NCBI GenBank assembly: GCA_016745035.1
Contig: JADGDE010000004.1
Location: 1 to 64,000, forward strand
Reading direction: 5' to 3'
DNA length: 64,000 nucleotides
Source of the DNA: Thiotrichales bacterium
GTDB lineage: Bacteria > Pseudomonadota > Gammaproteobacteria > Beggiatoales > Beggiatoaceae
Shown here piece by piece: positions 8,046 through 16,065 of this stretch (its first letter is position 1; each line of letters opens with the position of its first letter). A model generated the notes under the pieces. The model saw nothing but the letters and a program-made list of their open reading frames with translations, did not search any database and was not told the DNA's origin. Made by a program: the position numbers and the translations under genes.

Positions 8046-8999
8046 TTGAAGAATTTATTTATTGATACGAATGTATTTCTATCATTCTTTTATCTCAGTA
8101 ACGATGATTTAGAAGAAATTCACAAGCTAGTTGTATTAATCAAGAAGAAAAAAATCAAGCTATGGCTAACTGAGCAGGTGGAAGATGAGTTCTCGCGAAA
8201 CAGAGAAGTTAAGATTCAAGACGCCATTAAAAAGTTGAAGGACCACAAAATACAAGGTGCATTTCCACAGTTTTGTAAAGATTATGATGAATATGCAGAA
8301 CTTAGAGAACTTCAAAAAACTTATTCTAAAACACATTCACGCTTACTAAAATCAATAACAGAAGATGCATTAGAGAGAAAATTTAAGGCAGATGAAAAAA
8401 TTGAAGAACTATTTGATACATCAGAATATGTACAAACATCAAGAAATATTTTAAGACACGCAAAGACTAGATTATCTAAAGGCAATCCACCTGGAAAAAA
8501 TGGGTCTTTAGGAGATGCAATAAATTGGGAGGCTCTTTTAAAGGAAGTGCCGAATGAAGAAAATTTATATTTCATCGCTGACGATAAAGATTACTACTCT
8601 GTGCTAGATGATAATCGACCTAAGGACTATTTGGTTGAAGAGTGGGAGAGAGTAAAGAAGTCTAAGATATTTTTTTATCGTAGACTATCACAGTTTTTCA
8701 AAGGGCATTATCCTGATATTAAATTAGCAAGCGAACTCGAAAAGGAAATTGAAATAAAAGCACTGGCATCTAGTGGGAATTTCGTAAGAACACATACAAT
8801 TATATCTAGATTATCAAAATTTGAAGATTTTGCGCTGTCGCAAGTAAACCAGCTGATTGATATTGCCATAAATAACGACCAGGTAAGGTGGGTCATTGGT
8901 GATAGTGATGTGCATAAGTTCTATTCTGAAATAGTAGAAAAGCATAAAAAATCAATAGACGAAGATACATTGGATCAATTGAATGGGTTACTTGAATAA
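8046..8999 (+). CDS. PIN-domain nuclease, DUF4935-like
   Basis: This 317-residue protein begins with a PIN nuclease domain: FIDTNVF with D7, acids at E43-E48, GDAINWE with D157, and IADDKD with D179/D182 are spaced as expected for the metal-binding site. PIN domains cleave single-stranded RNA, often as toxins or in defence. The C-terminal half (about 200-317) is helical and unassigned. The start is TTG, supported by AAAGGAG six bases upstream; the leader repeat copies elsewhere are followed by similar ribosome sites. There is no small antitoxin-like gene beside it. It is first behind the leader, the position the CD-NTase has in the left array, and an attC site follows it. A role in phage defence is a guess from position. 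Confidence 0.75.
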   Translation: MKNLFIDTNVFLSFFYLSNDDLEEIHKLVVLIKKKKIKLWLTEQVEDEFSRNREVKIQDAIKKLKDHKIQGAFPQFCKDYDEYAELRELQKTYSKTHSRLLKSITEDALERKFKADEKIEELFDTSEYVQTSRNILRHAKTRLSKGNPPGKNGSLGDAINWEALLKEVPNEENLYFIADDKDYYSVLDDNRPKDYLVEEWERVKKSKIFFYRRLSQFFKGHYPDIKLASELEKEIEIKALASSGNFVRTHTIISRLSKFEDFALSQVNQLIDIAINNDQVRWVIGDSDVHKFYSEIVEKHKKSIDEDTLDQLNGLLE

Positions 9000-9007
9000 T
9001 GAAAACC

Positions 9008-9094
9008 TCCTAACAAAAATATCAACACGGGCTCATTGCTGTGGCGTTCGTTCCTCACGCCCCAACAATGGGCTGGTTATATTTGCCGTTAGCT
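9008..9094 (+). other. attC site (integron cassette boundary)
   Basis: The site runs from CCTAAC, nine bases after the PIN stop, to GTTAGCT, about 30 bases before the next ATG. Its arms pair with one-base bulges: GGGCTCATTGCTGTGGCG against CGCCCCAACAATGGGCT, enclosed by ATAT/ATAT and AAC/GTT ends. Length (87 bp), imperfect palindrome and position between two genes of the same direction are those of integron attC sites. The outer boxes deviate by one base or so from the consensus. Confidence 0.7.
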
Positions 9095-9125
9095 CGTAGG
9101 TTAGAAGAAAAGAGCACAATCATAA

Positions 9126-10508
9126 ATGAATTCTGAAGATGTCAAGCAACGATCGGTAGATGCAGTATATTTTGCTACTGAATGTGTAAATGAATATGTA
9201 AGCACAATTAATGTCCGCCATGTTTTTCCAACTAAAACAGCACTAGATGGCTTATCTAACTTCGATGAGGGGTTACCGCAATTAAGTAGTCATGCCAGTA
9301 TAGTTATCCAACAATTACACAAGTTTGCTGCACCAGCAACTGTGGCAACAACTGGTGGACGGTATTTCGGATTAGTTGTTGGAGGGGCTACACCTGCCTC
9401 AATGGGAGCTGCTATGTTGAATGCAGCTTGGGATCAAATCGCAATATTGGAAGCTGCATCACCAGCAGCCATTTATCTGGAAAGAATTGCAGCTAAATGG
9501 GTACTCGAACTTCTTGCTTTACCAGCTGATAGCAGCGTTGGATTTACAACCGGCACGTCCGTTGGCAACCTAGTCTGTTTGGCTGCTGCCCGAAATGCTC
9601 AATATGAAAAGCTCGGAGTTAATCTTAACGAGGTCGGAATGGCTGGTGCACCGCCATTAAGAGTAATTATATCAGAGCAAGCACATATCACCGTTTATAA
9701 GGCACTTGGCTTGTTGGGATTTGGAAAAAGTCAGATCATAAAAATACCTTGTGATAAAGAAGGTCGAATTTTGCCTGATGCATTACCCTATATAGGCAAT
9801 AATACGATTGTTTGTCTTCAAGCTGGAAATGTAAATTCTGGAGCCAGTGATTATTTCGAACAAATTATTCCTCAAGCAAATGCTGCTGGTGCATGGGTAC
9901 ACGTTGATGGCGCGTTTGGATTGTGGGCAGCAGCATCAGCCCACAAAAAACACTTGCTTGCAGGGGTTGAATATGCTGATTCATGGGCGACAGATGGGCA
10001 TAAATGGCTCAACACGCCCTATGATTGTGGGATGGCAATATGCCGAAATCCTCAAGCTGTTCACAATGTTATGACAACAATAGCCCCCTATTTTACTGAA
10101 GATACTGTGATGCCACCTAAAGACATGGTGCCAGAATTCTCACGCAGAGCTAGAGGTATTGAGGTCTGGGCAGCAATAAAAGAAATGGGGAGCAATGGTG
10201 TTGCTGATTTAATAGATCGTTGTTGCCTACATGCAGGAAAACTATCAAAAGGTCTAACAGAGATAGGTTATACAATCCTCAATGAGGTTCAGCTTAATCA
10301 AGTGGTAGCAACAATTGGTAATACTGAACAGCTCCAGGAAATATTGAGCTTGGTTCAAGAAGATGGAGAATGCTGGTTTGGTTCAACATATTGGCAAGAA
10401 CAGCACGCCATCCGGTTAAGTGTTTCTTCATGGGCAACAACGGATGAAGATATTAAACGAACACTTAATGCAATTGAGAAAGCAACTAATAAAATTATAT
10501 CGGGGTAG
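9126..10508 (+). CDS. PLP-dependent group II decarboxylase-like enzyme
   Basis: This 460-residue protein belongs to the fold-type I pyridoxal-phosphate enzymes of the glutamate/aromatic amino acid decarboxylase group. HVDGAFG carries the aspartate (D261) that contacts the pyridine nitrogen, and TDGHKWLN carries the Schiff-base lysine K293. TTGTSVGNL near residue 143 would hold the cofactor phosphate. Length matches the family (450-500). The substrate cannot be told; relatives act on glutamate, diaminobutyrate, tyrosine or tryptophan. It follows an attC site and its stop is followed by CTTCTAAC, so it looks like a metabolic integron cassette. It probably shares the promoter ahead of the PIN gene. 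Confidence 0.85.
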   Translation: MNSEDVKQRSVDAVYFATECVNEYVSTINVRHVFPTKTALDGLSNFDEGLPQLSSHASIVIQQLHKFAAPATVATTGGRYFGLVVGGATPASMGAAMLNAAWDQIAILEAASPAAIYLERIAAKWVLELLALPADSSVGFTTGTSVGNLVCLAAARNAQYEKLGVNLNEVGMAGAPPLRVIISEQAHITVYKALGLLGFGKSQIIKIPCDKEGRILPDALPYIGNNTIVCLQAGNVNSGASDYFEQIIPQANAAGAWVHVDGAFGLWAAASAHKKHLLAGVEYADSWATDGHKWLNTPYDCGMAICRNPQAVHNVMTTIAPYFTEDTVMPPKDMVPEFSRRARGIEVWAAIKEMGSNGVADLIDRCCLHAGKLSKGLTEIGYTILNEVQLNQVVATIGNTEQLQEILSLVQEDGECWFGSTYWQEQHAIRLSVSSWATTDEDIKRTLNAIEKATNKIISG

Positions 10509-10539
10509 AGCTTCTAACAATGCAAATTCACACTCTGAA

Positions 10540-10690
10540 GATGTAGACACCCACAATATTTCCCTCGATATATTTCCCCACAATATTTCAGGCTTCGATA
10601 AACACCATACAAATCTCAAAACATCGTGCCAGCAAGGCACGGCTGAAGCCGTGATTCCATTTGGAATCGGGACTTCAGTCCCGCGCCTAA
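10540..10690. repeat. Dispersed repeat C, copy 1
   Basis: A mosaic of short motifs that recurs at 18750-18832 and 19690-19945: GTAGACACCCACAATATTTC, CAGGCTTCGATAAACACC, then GCACGGCTGAAGCCGTGATTC with a CACGGCT/AGCCGTG hairpin, and a second hairpin GGGACTTCAGTCCC. No open frame of note runs through it. It lies directly behind the TTCTAAC box that follows the PLP enzyme, so it has probably replaced the rest of that attC site. Confidence 0.7.
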
Positions 10691-10773
10691 CTTTGCTTCA
10701 ATATATCCTCATTGAATAATTTAGGATAGCCAATAATTTAGAACAGCCATTAAATACAATGGTTCAGACAGTT

Positions 10774-10863
10774 TTAAGCCGCCAGAGCATCGATAGCCTC
10801 GTAATTACAAAGGGTTTCAAACTCAGGTTTGGATGTAATTTCACTCAAGTCAAAACCTAAGTA
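10774..10863 (-). pseudogene. Possible gene remnant ending in ...NYEAIDALAA
   Basis: On the minus strand a frame ending at 10774 reads LGFDLSEI, KPEFETLCNYEAIDALAA and stop. It looks more protein-like than its surroundings, but upstream it runs straight into the MITE at 10864-10996. It may be the 3' end of a gene cut by that insertion. No family was recognised. Confidence 0.25.
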
Positions 10864-10996
10864 ACTGATGTTACGCACTAAGCCTGTTTTTGTCACAATA
10901 GTGTGATTTTCCACCTGCCTAGTCATATTTGCTCGTGCAGCAATGGCGGTTTTTTGGCTTTTTGGAGCCAAAAAGAAGCCTTTGCGTAACATCAGC
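10864..10996. repeat. MITE-like element, family A, copy 1
   Basis: The element is bounded by inverted ends ACTGATGTTACGCA and TGCGTAACATCAG, and the flanks AAGTA/TAAGTA extend the symmetry. It is non-coding, with an inner GTCACAATAGTGTGATTTTCC block and GCAATGGCGGTTTTTTGG. Related copies lie at 13540, 14746, 18422, 24128, 55169 and 60595. With no transposase inside it would need to be moved by an enzyme from elsewhere. Confidence 0.8.
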
Positions 10997-11103
10997 TAAG
11001 TAAGGAACGCGCATGAAATAACTTGCCCATTTTAGCGGGGCTTTTTGCCCATTTTCTGCGCTAATTTTGGGGAACTTATTTTATGCACGTTGGGTTTCCT
11101 TCG

Positions 11104-12972
11104 TTAGAACTTAATCGTCGTACCGATGTAGAAATAGCGCTCGCCCGGATCGTTCGGTGTACCATAGAGCTGCATGTTATCTGGCATTTGCTTATCTAAG
11201 ATATTATCAATGCCACCGAACAATTCGATGTTGGTGTCATAAGCATAGCTGACTTTAGCATCGAAGACCGTGTAGTTGCTGTTTGTATTTGCCGCGTTGC
11301 GGGGTAATGAAGGCGCGGCGTAATAATCCGCGGATGTCTTGGCATTGAGGAAGTAGCTCATGGCATGATGGACATAGGCAAGATGTAACTTGGCGTTGAT
11401 GCGGGCGCTGTCTGTCAGGCGCTCGCCTGTGGATTCGTCTTCGCTATCAAGATACTCCAGAGAACCTTTCACGCTTAGCCCGCCGATGGGTGTTAGGGTA
11501 AAACTCAATTCTGCCCCCGAGATTGTGGCCTTATCAATATTGTTGTAAACACGTAAAAAACGATTCGTGCTGTCAGGGACAGAATCAATCAGGTTATTCA
11601 ATTTGGAATAGTGATAAACCAAATCCAGACGATAACCATCGCCATTGTGACCGACAGCGACCTCGTACGTTTTCGATTCTTCTGGCTTAAGATCTGGATT
11701 ACCGCTAATCGTATACGGCCCTCGCTTGAAGACACTGTACATATTCAAAAAGCTCGGGGCTTTAAATGCCTCACCGTAACCGATACGAAAATCTGTGTCG
11801 CCAAGGATATATTTGGCTGAGAGTCTCGGGTTACTTGTCGAACCAAAGTCACTGTAGTTATCATACCTTAGCCCTGCGACCGTATTGAAATTGTCGGTAA
11901 TCTCCCATTCATTTTGATACAGCAGATTGTAATTGCTACGGTCAGCATCTTGCGAATTTATCGATACGTCGATGTCCTCTCGTTTGATACCGACCCCGAA
12001 AATGTTAATCACACTGTCAGTTGTGAAATGGCGGAAATAGCTATTGAACTCTGCTTGGGCGTATTCTGTGGTCTCACTTCCCTGACCTCGGTCTATATCT
12101 GCATCGCTGTAGCCATAAGCAAAGTTCGTATCGATTAGATAGTCCTCCGTCACATGGTGGTGGATACCGCTAAATTGATAGCGTTTTTCCTTTTCATATT
12201 CGTCGTAGGCATTGCCAGAGCGATCTGTTCCTGTGCTACTGTCATCTTGATTTAAAAACTCAAAGCGGGTTTGTAAACTATCGTCACCCCATTTGATATG
12301 GTTGCCGTAGCTAAAAGACTGTTTTGATTCTTTGGGCAGATCGGTTGCCGTTGTTGCTTGATCCAAACGGTAATCATCCCGTTCTTTGAATTCGACAGCA
12401 AAGGTGTGTGAAACCGTTTCTCCAGCGATGCTTGCATTGGCGCGAACAATCCCCGTATCGCGGTCATTATTGTCTGCCAGCCCTCCGATGAGCGTGATGC
12501 TCGCACGATTTTCTTTTGCCGCTTTTTTGGTGATGATGTTGATAACACCTGACAGCGCATCGGCACCATAGAGCGCTGACATAGCGCCACGGACGATTTC
12601 TATACGCTCAATGTCTTCGAGCATGAGGATGCTGAGATCGGCATTGCCATATTTTCCTGTTCTTCGCAGACCATCAACCAAAATAAGCGCATGGTCATCG
12701 GAAAAACCGCGCATATAGACTTGAGCCGTACTGCCGGTGTCTTTGACGCTAATCCCCGCCGCTTCATTTAGGACTTGGGAGACGTTGCGCCCAGATAAAC
12801 TTTGTATCGTTTTTTGATCCAGCACTTCAATCGTTGCTTGAACATCGTCGATAGTTTCTTGTTGCCCCAGCGCTGTTGTCGATACGATGATAGGCTCTAA
12901 TGTGTCAACTGCACTCACAGTTGGCATAGGGCTTATGCTTGCAAGTGCAAGCAAATAAGTTTTCAGTTTCAT
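11104..12972 (-). CDS. TonB-dependent outer-membrane receptor, BtuB/CirA-like
   Basis: This 622-residue protein has a signal peptide (cleavage near SAVD, about residue 21), a plug domain with VYMRGFSDDHALILVDGLR and RIEIVRGAMSALYGADALSGVINIITKK, and a 22-strand-type barrel ending in phenylalanine (GTTIKF). Such receptors import metal chelates or vitamin B12 with TonB energy. The substrate is not evident: no cobalamin riboswitch or Fur-like box was seen upstream, and no ABC transporter lies nearby. The start has AGGAAGG eight bases upstream. Half of MITE family B lies about 40 bases before the start. It may not belong to the cassette array, being larger and oriented against it. Confidence 0.9.
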   Translation of the reverse strand: MKLKTYLLALASISPMPTVSAVDTLEPIIVSTTALGQQETIDDVQATIEVLDQKTIQSLSGRNVSQVLNEAAGISVKDTGSTAQVYMRGFSDDHALILVDGLRRTGKYGNADLSILMLEDIERIEIVRGAMSALYGADALSGVINIITKKAAKENRASITLIGGLADNNDRDTGIVRANASIAGETVSHTFAVEFKERDDYRLDQATTATDLPKESKQSFSYGNHIKWGDDSLQTRFEFLNQDDSSTGTDRSGNAYDEYEKEKRYQFSGIHHHVTEDYLIDTNFAYGYSDADIDRGQGSETTEYAQAEFNSYFRHFTTDSVINIFGVGIKREDIDVSINSQDADRSNYNLLYQNEWEITDNFNTVAGLRYDNYSDFGSTSNPRLSAKYILGDTDFRIGYGEAFKAPSFLNMYSVFKRGPYTISGNPDLKPEESKTYEVAVGHNGDGYRLDLVYHYSKLNNLIDSVPDSTNRFLRVYNNIDKATISGAELSFTLTPIGGLSVKGSLEYLDSEDESTGERLTDSARINAKLHLAYVHHAMSYFLNAKTSADYYAAPSLPRNAANTNSNYTVFDAKVSYAYDTNIELFGGIDNILDKQMPDNMQLYGTPNDPGERYFYIGTTIKF

Positions 12973-13014
12973 AAAATAACCTTCCTACAAATGTGTCAAA
13001 CCACTAAAAAATTA

Positions 13015-13054
13015 AGAGTCTATGCGGAGTATGGGAATCGTCGCGAAAATCAGA
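13015..13054. repeat. MITE-like family B, single end only
   Basis: About 40 bases starting AGAGTCTATGCGGAGTATGG and running to GCGAAAATCAG match one end of the full element at 19745-19905 (there in inverse orientation). The other end is absent, so this is a remnant. The region from here to 13260 is AT-rich and holds nothing else recognised. Confidence 0.65.
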
Positions 13055-13260
13055 AGCGTAAAAAGTGCTTTATAGGGCAAAGGCTGTGCCGAATATTAAT
13101 TTGTTTTTTATCAGAGAATTATGATTTTATCGGTTTTTTTTTGCGGAATATTACACAAAATACTCGGGCAAATAACACAGGGGGAGCAAGGGATAAAAAC
13201 TACAATAGGCATTTGTGATGGGAGGCTAACACGCCGTAGGATTGGGTTAAAATGGGTGTA

Positions 13261-13289
13261 GATGAGCCGTAGCACTGCTACGGCTCATC
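13261..13289. repeat. Perfect palindrome around GTAGCACTGCTAC
   Basis: GATGAGCCGTAGCA and its exact complement flank one central base (14 + 1 + 14). It forms a long hairpin in an otherwise non-coding stretch (13055-13539) upstream of the TonB receptor. The core GTAGCA.TGCTAC recurs at 13345-13367 and, less perfectly, near 51218, so it is a REP-like family. It is not followed by a T-run on either strand, which speaks against a simple terminator. Confidence 0.65.
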
Positions 13290-13344
13290 GAAGCCCCATT
13301 ATGCAAATCTAACCCGCTTTTTGTGTTGGGGCTTTGTTGGGGTT

Positions 13345-13367
13345 GAGACGTAGCAGTGCTACGTCTC
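13345..13367. repeat. Perfect palindrome GAGACGTAGCA/TGCTACGTCTC
   Basis: An 11 + 1 + 11 base palindrome sharing the GTAGCA.TGCTAC core with the one at 13261-13289, 55 bases away. The interval 13368-13539 between it and the next MITE is non-coding, with two similar AATCAAG-GAAAAACAA/CC stretches at its ends and nothing else recognised. Confidence 0.6.
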
Positions 13368-13539
13368 TACAGGTCATTAATCAAGGAAAAACAAGCCCTG
13401 CCCTGCTTTGGGGAGTTTGAGGGTTTGGCAGGTGTGATACCAGTGGTTTAGGCGTTGGTTGATGAAGCCCAACACAAACAAACCCCCTCAGCCGAACAAT
13501 GAGAATTCAATCAAGAAAAACCAGACACCTGCTTAAATA

Positions 13540-13671
13540 ACTGATGTTACGCACTAAGTCAGTTTTTGTCACAATAGTGTGATTTTCCACCCGCCTAGTC
13601 GTATTTAGCCGTGGAGCAATGGTGGTTTTTTTGCCTTTTGGAGCATTGAGAAGCCTTTGCGTAACATCAGT
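13540..13671. repeat. MITE-like element, family A, copy 2
   Basis: Ends ACTGATGTTACGCA and GCGTAACATCAGT are intact, and the interior matches copy 1 closely (GTCACAATAGTGTG, CCGCCTAGTCGTATTTAGCC, GGAGCAATGGTGG). It lies between the palindromes and the 3' end of the PPK2 gene. Non-coding. Confidence 0.8.
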
Positions 13672-13720
13672 TAAATAATATTTACATGAGTGTCTGCAAT
13701 TTCTTCAATCCATTTCAGCA

Positions 13721-14650
13721 TCAAATAACAAACTTACCTTTCTTAATTAACTGTGCTTCCATCTTTTCAATTTCTAAAGCGCCAGAAACCACGATTTTAT
13801 GTTCGGGAACATAGTCTAAGTTAGGATCTCGTCCGTCATAATCAAACGCATTCAGAATAACTTTCATCGCATTTAAACGCGCTTTATGTTTATCGTTTGA
13901 ACGGATGATTGTCCAAGGTGCTGGGTTGGTGTGGCTACGTTTTAGCATCTCATATTTCATATTAGTGAAATCATCCCAACGATCTTGGGCTTGTAAGTCA
14001 ATTTCACTCAATTTCCACTGACGCAAGGCATCGGTTTTACGACGATCAAAACGGCGTGCCTGTTCCTCTTTAGTGACACTAAAATAAAGCTTAATCAAGC
14101 GCGTGCCTTGACGTACCAAATCTTTCTCAAAGCCTGTCACCCCACGCATAAAGTTTTTATATTCGGCATCAGAGCAAAAGCCAAAAATAGGTTCGACAAT
14201 AGCGCGGTTATACCAACTCCGGTCAAATAAAACGACTTCACCAGCGCAAGGTAATTGTTCAATATATTTTTGTAAAAACCATTGGGATTTTTGTACATCT
14301 GAAGGCTTACCTAATGCAACAACCCGATAATGTTTTTCATTCATATAACGAGTAACACGACGAATTGTCCCCCCCTTACCGGATGCATCACGACCTTCAA
14401 ATAAAATCACTAATTTTTTATTTTCATGCTCTAAATATTGCTGCATCTTAATCAACTCAGCTTGATAAGGTTTGAGTTGTTTTTCTTCCAAACGTCGTCT
14501 TGTCGCTTTACGGGCTTGTTTTAGCTCTTTTTTCTGTAGCTTATTGTCTTTTTGTAAGCGATGGTATTCAGTCAACAATTGTTCTTGGGTCATTTCCTTA
14601 TCATCATTTGTTGTTAACATATAGGTATCCTCATCAACAATGCATATCAC
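13721..14650 (-). CDS. ppk2: Polyphosphate kinase 2 (PPK2)
   Basis: This 309-residue protein is a PPK2-family kinase that moves phosphate between polyphosphate and nucleotides in the cytoplasm, usually in the direction of NTP synthesis. A helical, lysine-rich N-terminus precedes Walker A GRDASGKGGT (86-95), the lid arginines in RRVTRY, Walker B-like VVLFDRSWYNRA (D143, R144), and RRKTDALRQWKLSEID. Length fits a one-domain PPK2. Two starts are possible: ATG 14650, with GGAGG nine bases upstream, or ATG 14620 (MLTTNDD), with GAGGA seven bases upstream. The gene stands alone between MITE copies 2 and 3. Whether it prefers ADP or AMP cannot be said with confidence. Confidence 0.92.
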   Translation of the reverse strand: MICIVDEDTYMLTTNDDKEMTQEQLLTEYHRLQKDNKLQKKELKQARKATRRRLEEKQLKPYQAELIKMQQYLEHENKKLVILFEGRDASGKGGTIRRVTRYMNEKHYRVVALGKPSDVQKSQWFLQKYIEQLPCAGEVVLFDRSWYNRAIVEPIFGFCSDAEYKNFMRGVTGFEKDLVRQGTRLIKLYFSVTKEEQARRFDRRKTDALRQWKLSEIDLQAQDRWDDFTNMKYEMLKRSHTNPAPWTIIRSNDKHKARLNAMKVILNAFDYDGRDPNLDYVPEHKIVVSGALEIEKMEAQLIKKGKFVI

Positions 14651-14745
14651 TAAACCTCCAGTTTACCGCGCTAACCGAGATAAATCTAGCAAGGTTGAGT
14701 AGTCCGACAGGTCTACTTCATATAAGCATTTGCTAATATAATTTA

Positions 14746-14832
14746 ACTGATGTTACGCATTAAGCCAGTTTTTGCCGCAATGGTGGTTTTTTTACCTTTT
14801 GGGGCATTGAGAAGCCTTTGCGTAACATCAGT
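14746..14832. repeat. MITE-like element, family A, copy 3 (short)
   Basis: Ends ACTGATGTTACGCA and GCGTAACATCAGT are intact, but the inner part lacks the CACAATAGTGTGATTTTCC block, giving 87 bp. It lies 35 bases before the decayed hrpA fragment. Confidence 0.75.
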
Positions 14833-14866
14833 AATTTAAGAAAGACATCCATATTTTGAATTTCCA

Positions 14867-15316
14867 GCGGATATTATTTACGCCGTTAGCGTCAAACCCT
14901 GGCTTGCCGAGCCTTTAGTGCAAAACGCCTGCGAGTTTAAGCAGTGCCTAGAAGAAAGTCATGCAGTGCTGCCCACTGCCTGCCAAGCTTTGGGCAAAAC
15001 GATTAAAGAGATACTGAAGCAATATCACCAGCTCGCCAAACAACTCAAAGGAGCATTCACCCTGCGCTATTTAAAAGCCTATTTACAGCACTTAGAACAA
15101 GTGATTTTAGAACCGCAGAAAGACAGGCGAAAATCAGTAGAATTGAAACCTTGGCAATAGCGTTGGCAGGATTATGTTAAAAAACACCCGAATAAAGCCA
15201 ACACCCAAGCGGTGCAATATTTTCGTTGGATGTCGTTGTTTGCTCAAGCTTTATGCACGCCGTATCCCGTGTCTAAAAAGCGTTTGTAGCAGGTTTAGCA
15301 GGTTGTGGAGTCGTAG
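14867..15316 (+). pseudogene. Decayed copy of the hrpA 3' end
   Basis: This stretch is closely similar to hrpA 7323-7889 (roughly its last 185 codons): it keeps GCCAAACAACTCAAAGG, GTAGAATTGAAACCTTGGCA and AACACCCGAATAAAGCCAAC. It has lost about 100 bases in the middle (LKG joins directly to the RYLKAYL region) and a second block before SLFAQAL, and carries in-frame stops, for example a TAG in place of the codon after TTGGCAA. It has no start codon of its own. Immediately behind it, as behind the real hrpA, comes CTAGCTTCTCTG and a copy of the leader repeat. So the duplicated unit was 'hrpA tail + leader', which fits an old insertion or recombination at the hrpA 3' end. Confidence 0.85.
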
Positions 15317-15329
15317 CAAGGCTATCGCC

Positions 15330-15458
15330 CTAGCTTCTCTGGTTTTCGTATAACATGTTATATCTGTGTTATACGATTAGCATAATATATTTTATTCCTC
15401 ATATTGTGTTGCATATGTGTTTTTTATGACATTCTTCGAAAACCTTAGATTTACTGGA
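15330..15458 (+). repeat. Leader repeat, right copy
   Basis: Third copy of the leader repeat, including the preceding CTAGCTTCTCTG seen after hrpA. The arms CGTATAAC and GTTATACG lie at 15347-15354 and 15368-15375, two bases closer than in the other copies. The TTGTGTTGCATATGTG stretch is kept, but the GATAAT box reads GACATT, so promoter strength should be lower than in the middle copy. It opens the second plus-strand array. Confidence 0.8.
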
Positions 15459-15459
15459 T

Positions 15460-15536
15460 GGGCGGACTACGCTGCGCTTGCCGCCCATCAATGTAATTCC
15501 ACTCCGACTCTCGCGGGTGAATTACATTGTTATATT
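15460..15536 (+). other. Two adjoining hairpins, attC-like
   Basis: A GGGCGG/CCGCCC hairpin (15460-15486) is followed by CAATGTAATTC...GAATTACATTG (15489-15530) and GTTATAT. The same double hairpin recurs before the gene at 16066 and its second half before the gene at 17689. It fits a cassette boundary, though the first core box is not recognisable. Confidence 0.45.
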
Positions 15537-15553
15537 TAAAAAAGGGAGGCAAA

Positions 15554-15904
15554 ATGTTTAAATTTATTGAAGACTATGTAAGACATAGAACAATAAAAAA
15601 ATACATAAACAAACTTGGTTCCTATTTGAAGAAAAAGTATGGAATAAAAGAATATTATACTGAAGAAGAAATTAATTCATTTTTAGGAAAATACAGCCTT
15701 GGCAAAAAACATATGGCTTATGCTTATGCCTTGTATATGGTTCCAGAACATTTGGATGGTGTCTTAATTAAAATCAATGAGTCAAAATCAGCAAAAATAA
15801 TTAAACAACATCTAGCAGCTAATTATGCCACTGATATGATGTCAAATACTTTCTACACTGGTGGAAACTATTCATCTGGAGATAGTGATGGTGGTAGTGA
15901 TTAA
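15554..15904 (+). CDS. Small protein of unknown function
   Basis: This 116-residue protein starts at an ATG with GGGAGG four bases upstream; an open frame extends further up to 15527 but into the hairpin. It is basic at the N-terminus (RHRTIKKYINKLGSYLKKKYG), contains YTEEEINSFLGKYSLGKKHMAYAYALY, and ends in a low-complexity Ser/Gly/Asp tail (SSGDSDGGSD). There is no signal peptide or membrane helix. It is the first gene behind the right leader copy. I do not recognise the family with confidence; such soluble singletons are common in chromosomal integrons. Confidence 0.65.
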   Translation: MFKFIEDYVRHRTIKKYINKLGSYLKKKYGIKEYYTEEEINSFLGKYSLGKKHMAYAYALYMVPEHLDGVLIKINESKSAKIIKQHLAANYATDMMSNTFYTGGNYSSGDSDGGSD

Positions 15905-15928
15905 TGAATTTAAATTTAAAGTGGAATA

Positions 15929-16058
15929 ATATAACCAGCAAATCCAGCGGAAGCAAAAAGACGCCCCGCTGATTTGGTCGATGAGCGGACTACGCTGCGC
16001 TTGCCGCCTATCAATGTAATTCCACTCCGACTGACGCGGGTGAATTACATTGTTATAC
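15929..16058 (+). other. attC-like site with two nested hairpins
   Basis: Starts with TATAACC and ends with GTTATAC. The first hairpin pairs CCAGCAAATCCAGCGG with CCGCTGATTTGG; the second is the GCGGACTACGCTGCGCTTGCCGC and CAATGTAATTC/GAATTACATTG pair also found at 15460-15536. At 130 bp it is within attC range and lies between two co-oriented genes. Confidence 0.55.
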
Positions 16059-16065
16059 GTAAATT

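Noticed and set aside
12973..13260. Cobalamin riboswitch upstream of the BtuB-like receptor
   Set aside because: No B12-box or expected conserved core was found; only a MITE remnant and AT-rich DNA.
13055..13539. CRISPR-like repeats suggested by the palindromes
   Set aside because: Only two palindromes with different arms and no regular spacers.
14918..15160. 80-codon frame as an independent gene
   Set aside because: It is part of the decayed hrpA tail, with deletions and stops relative to the intact gene.
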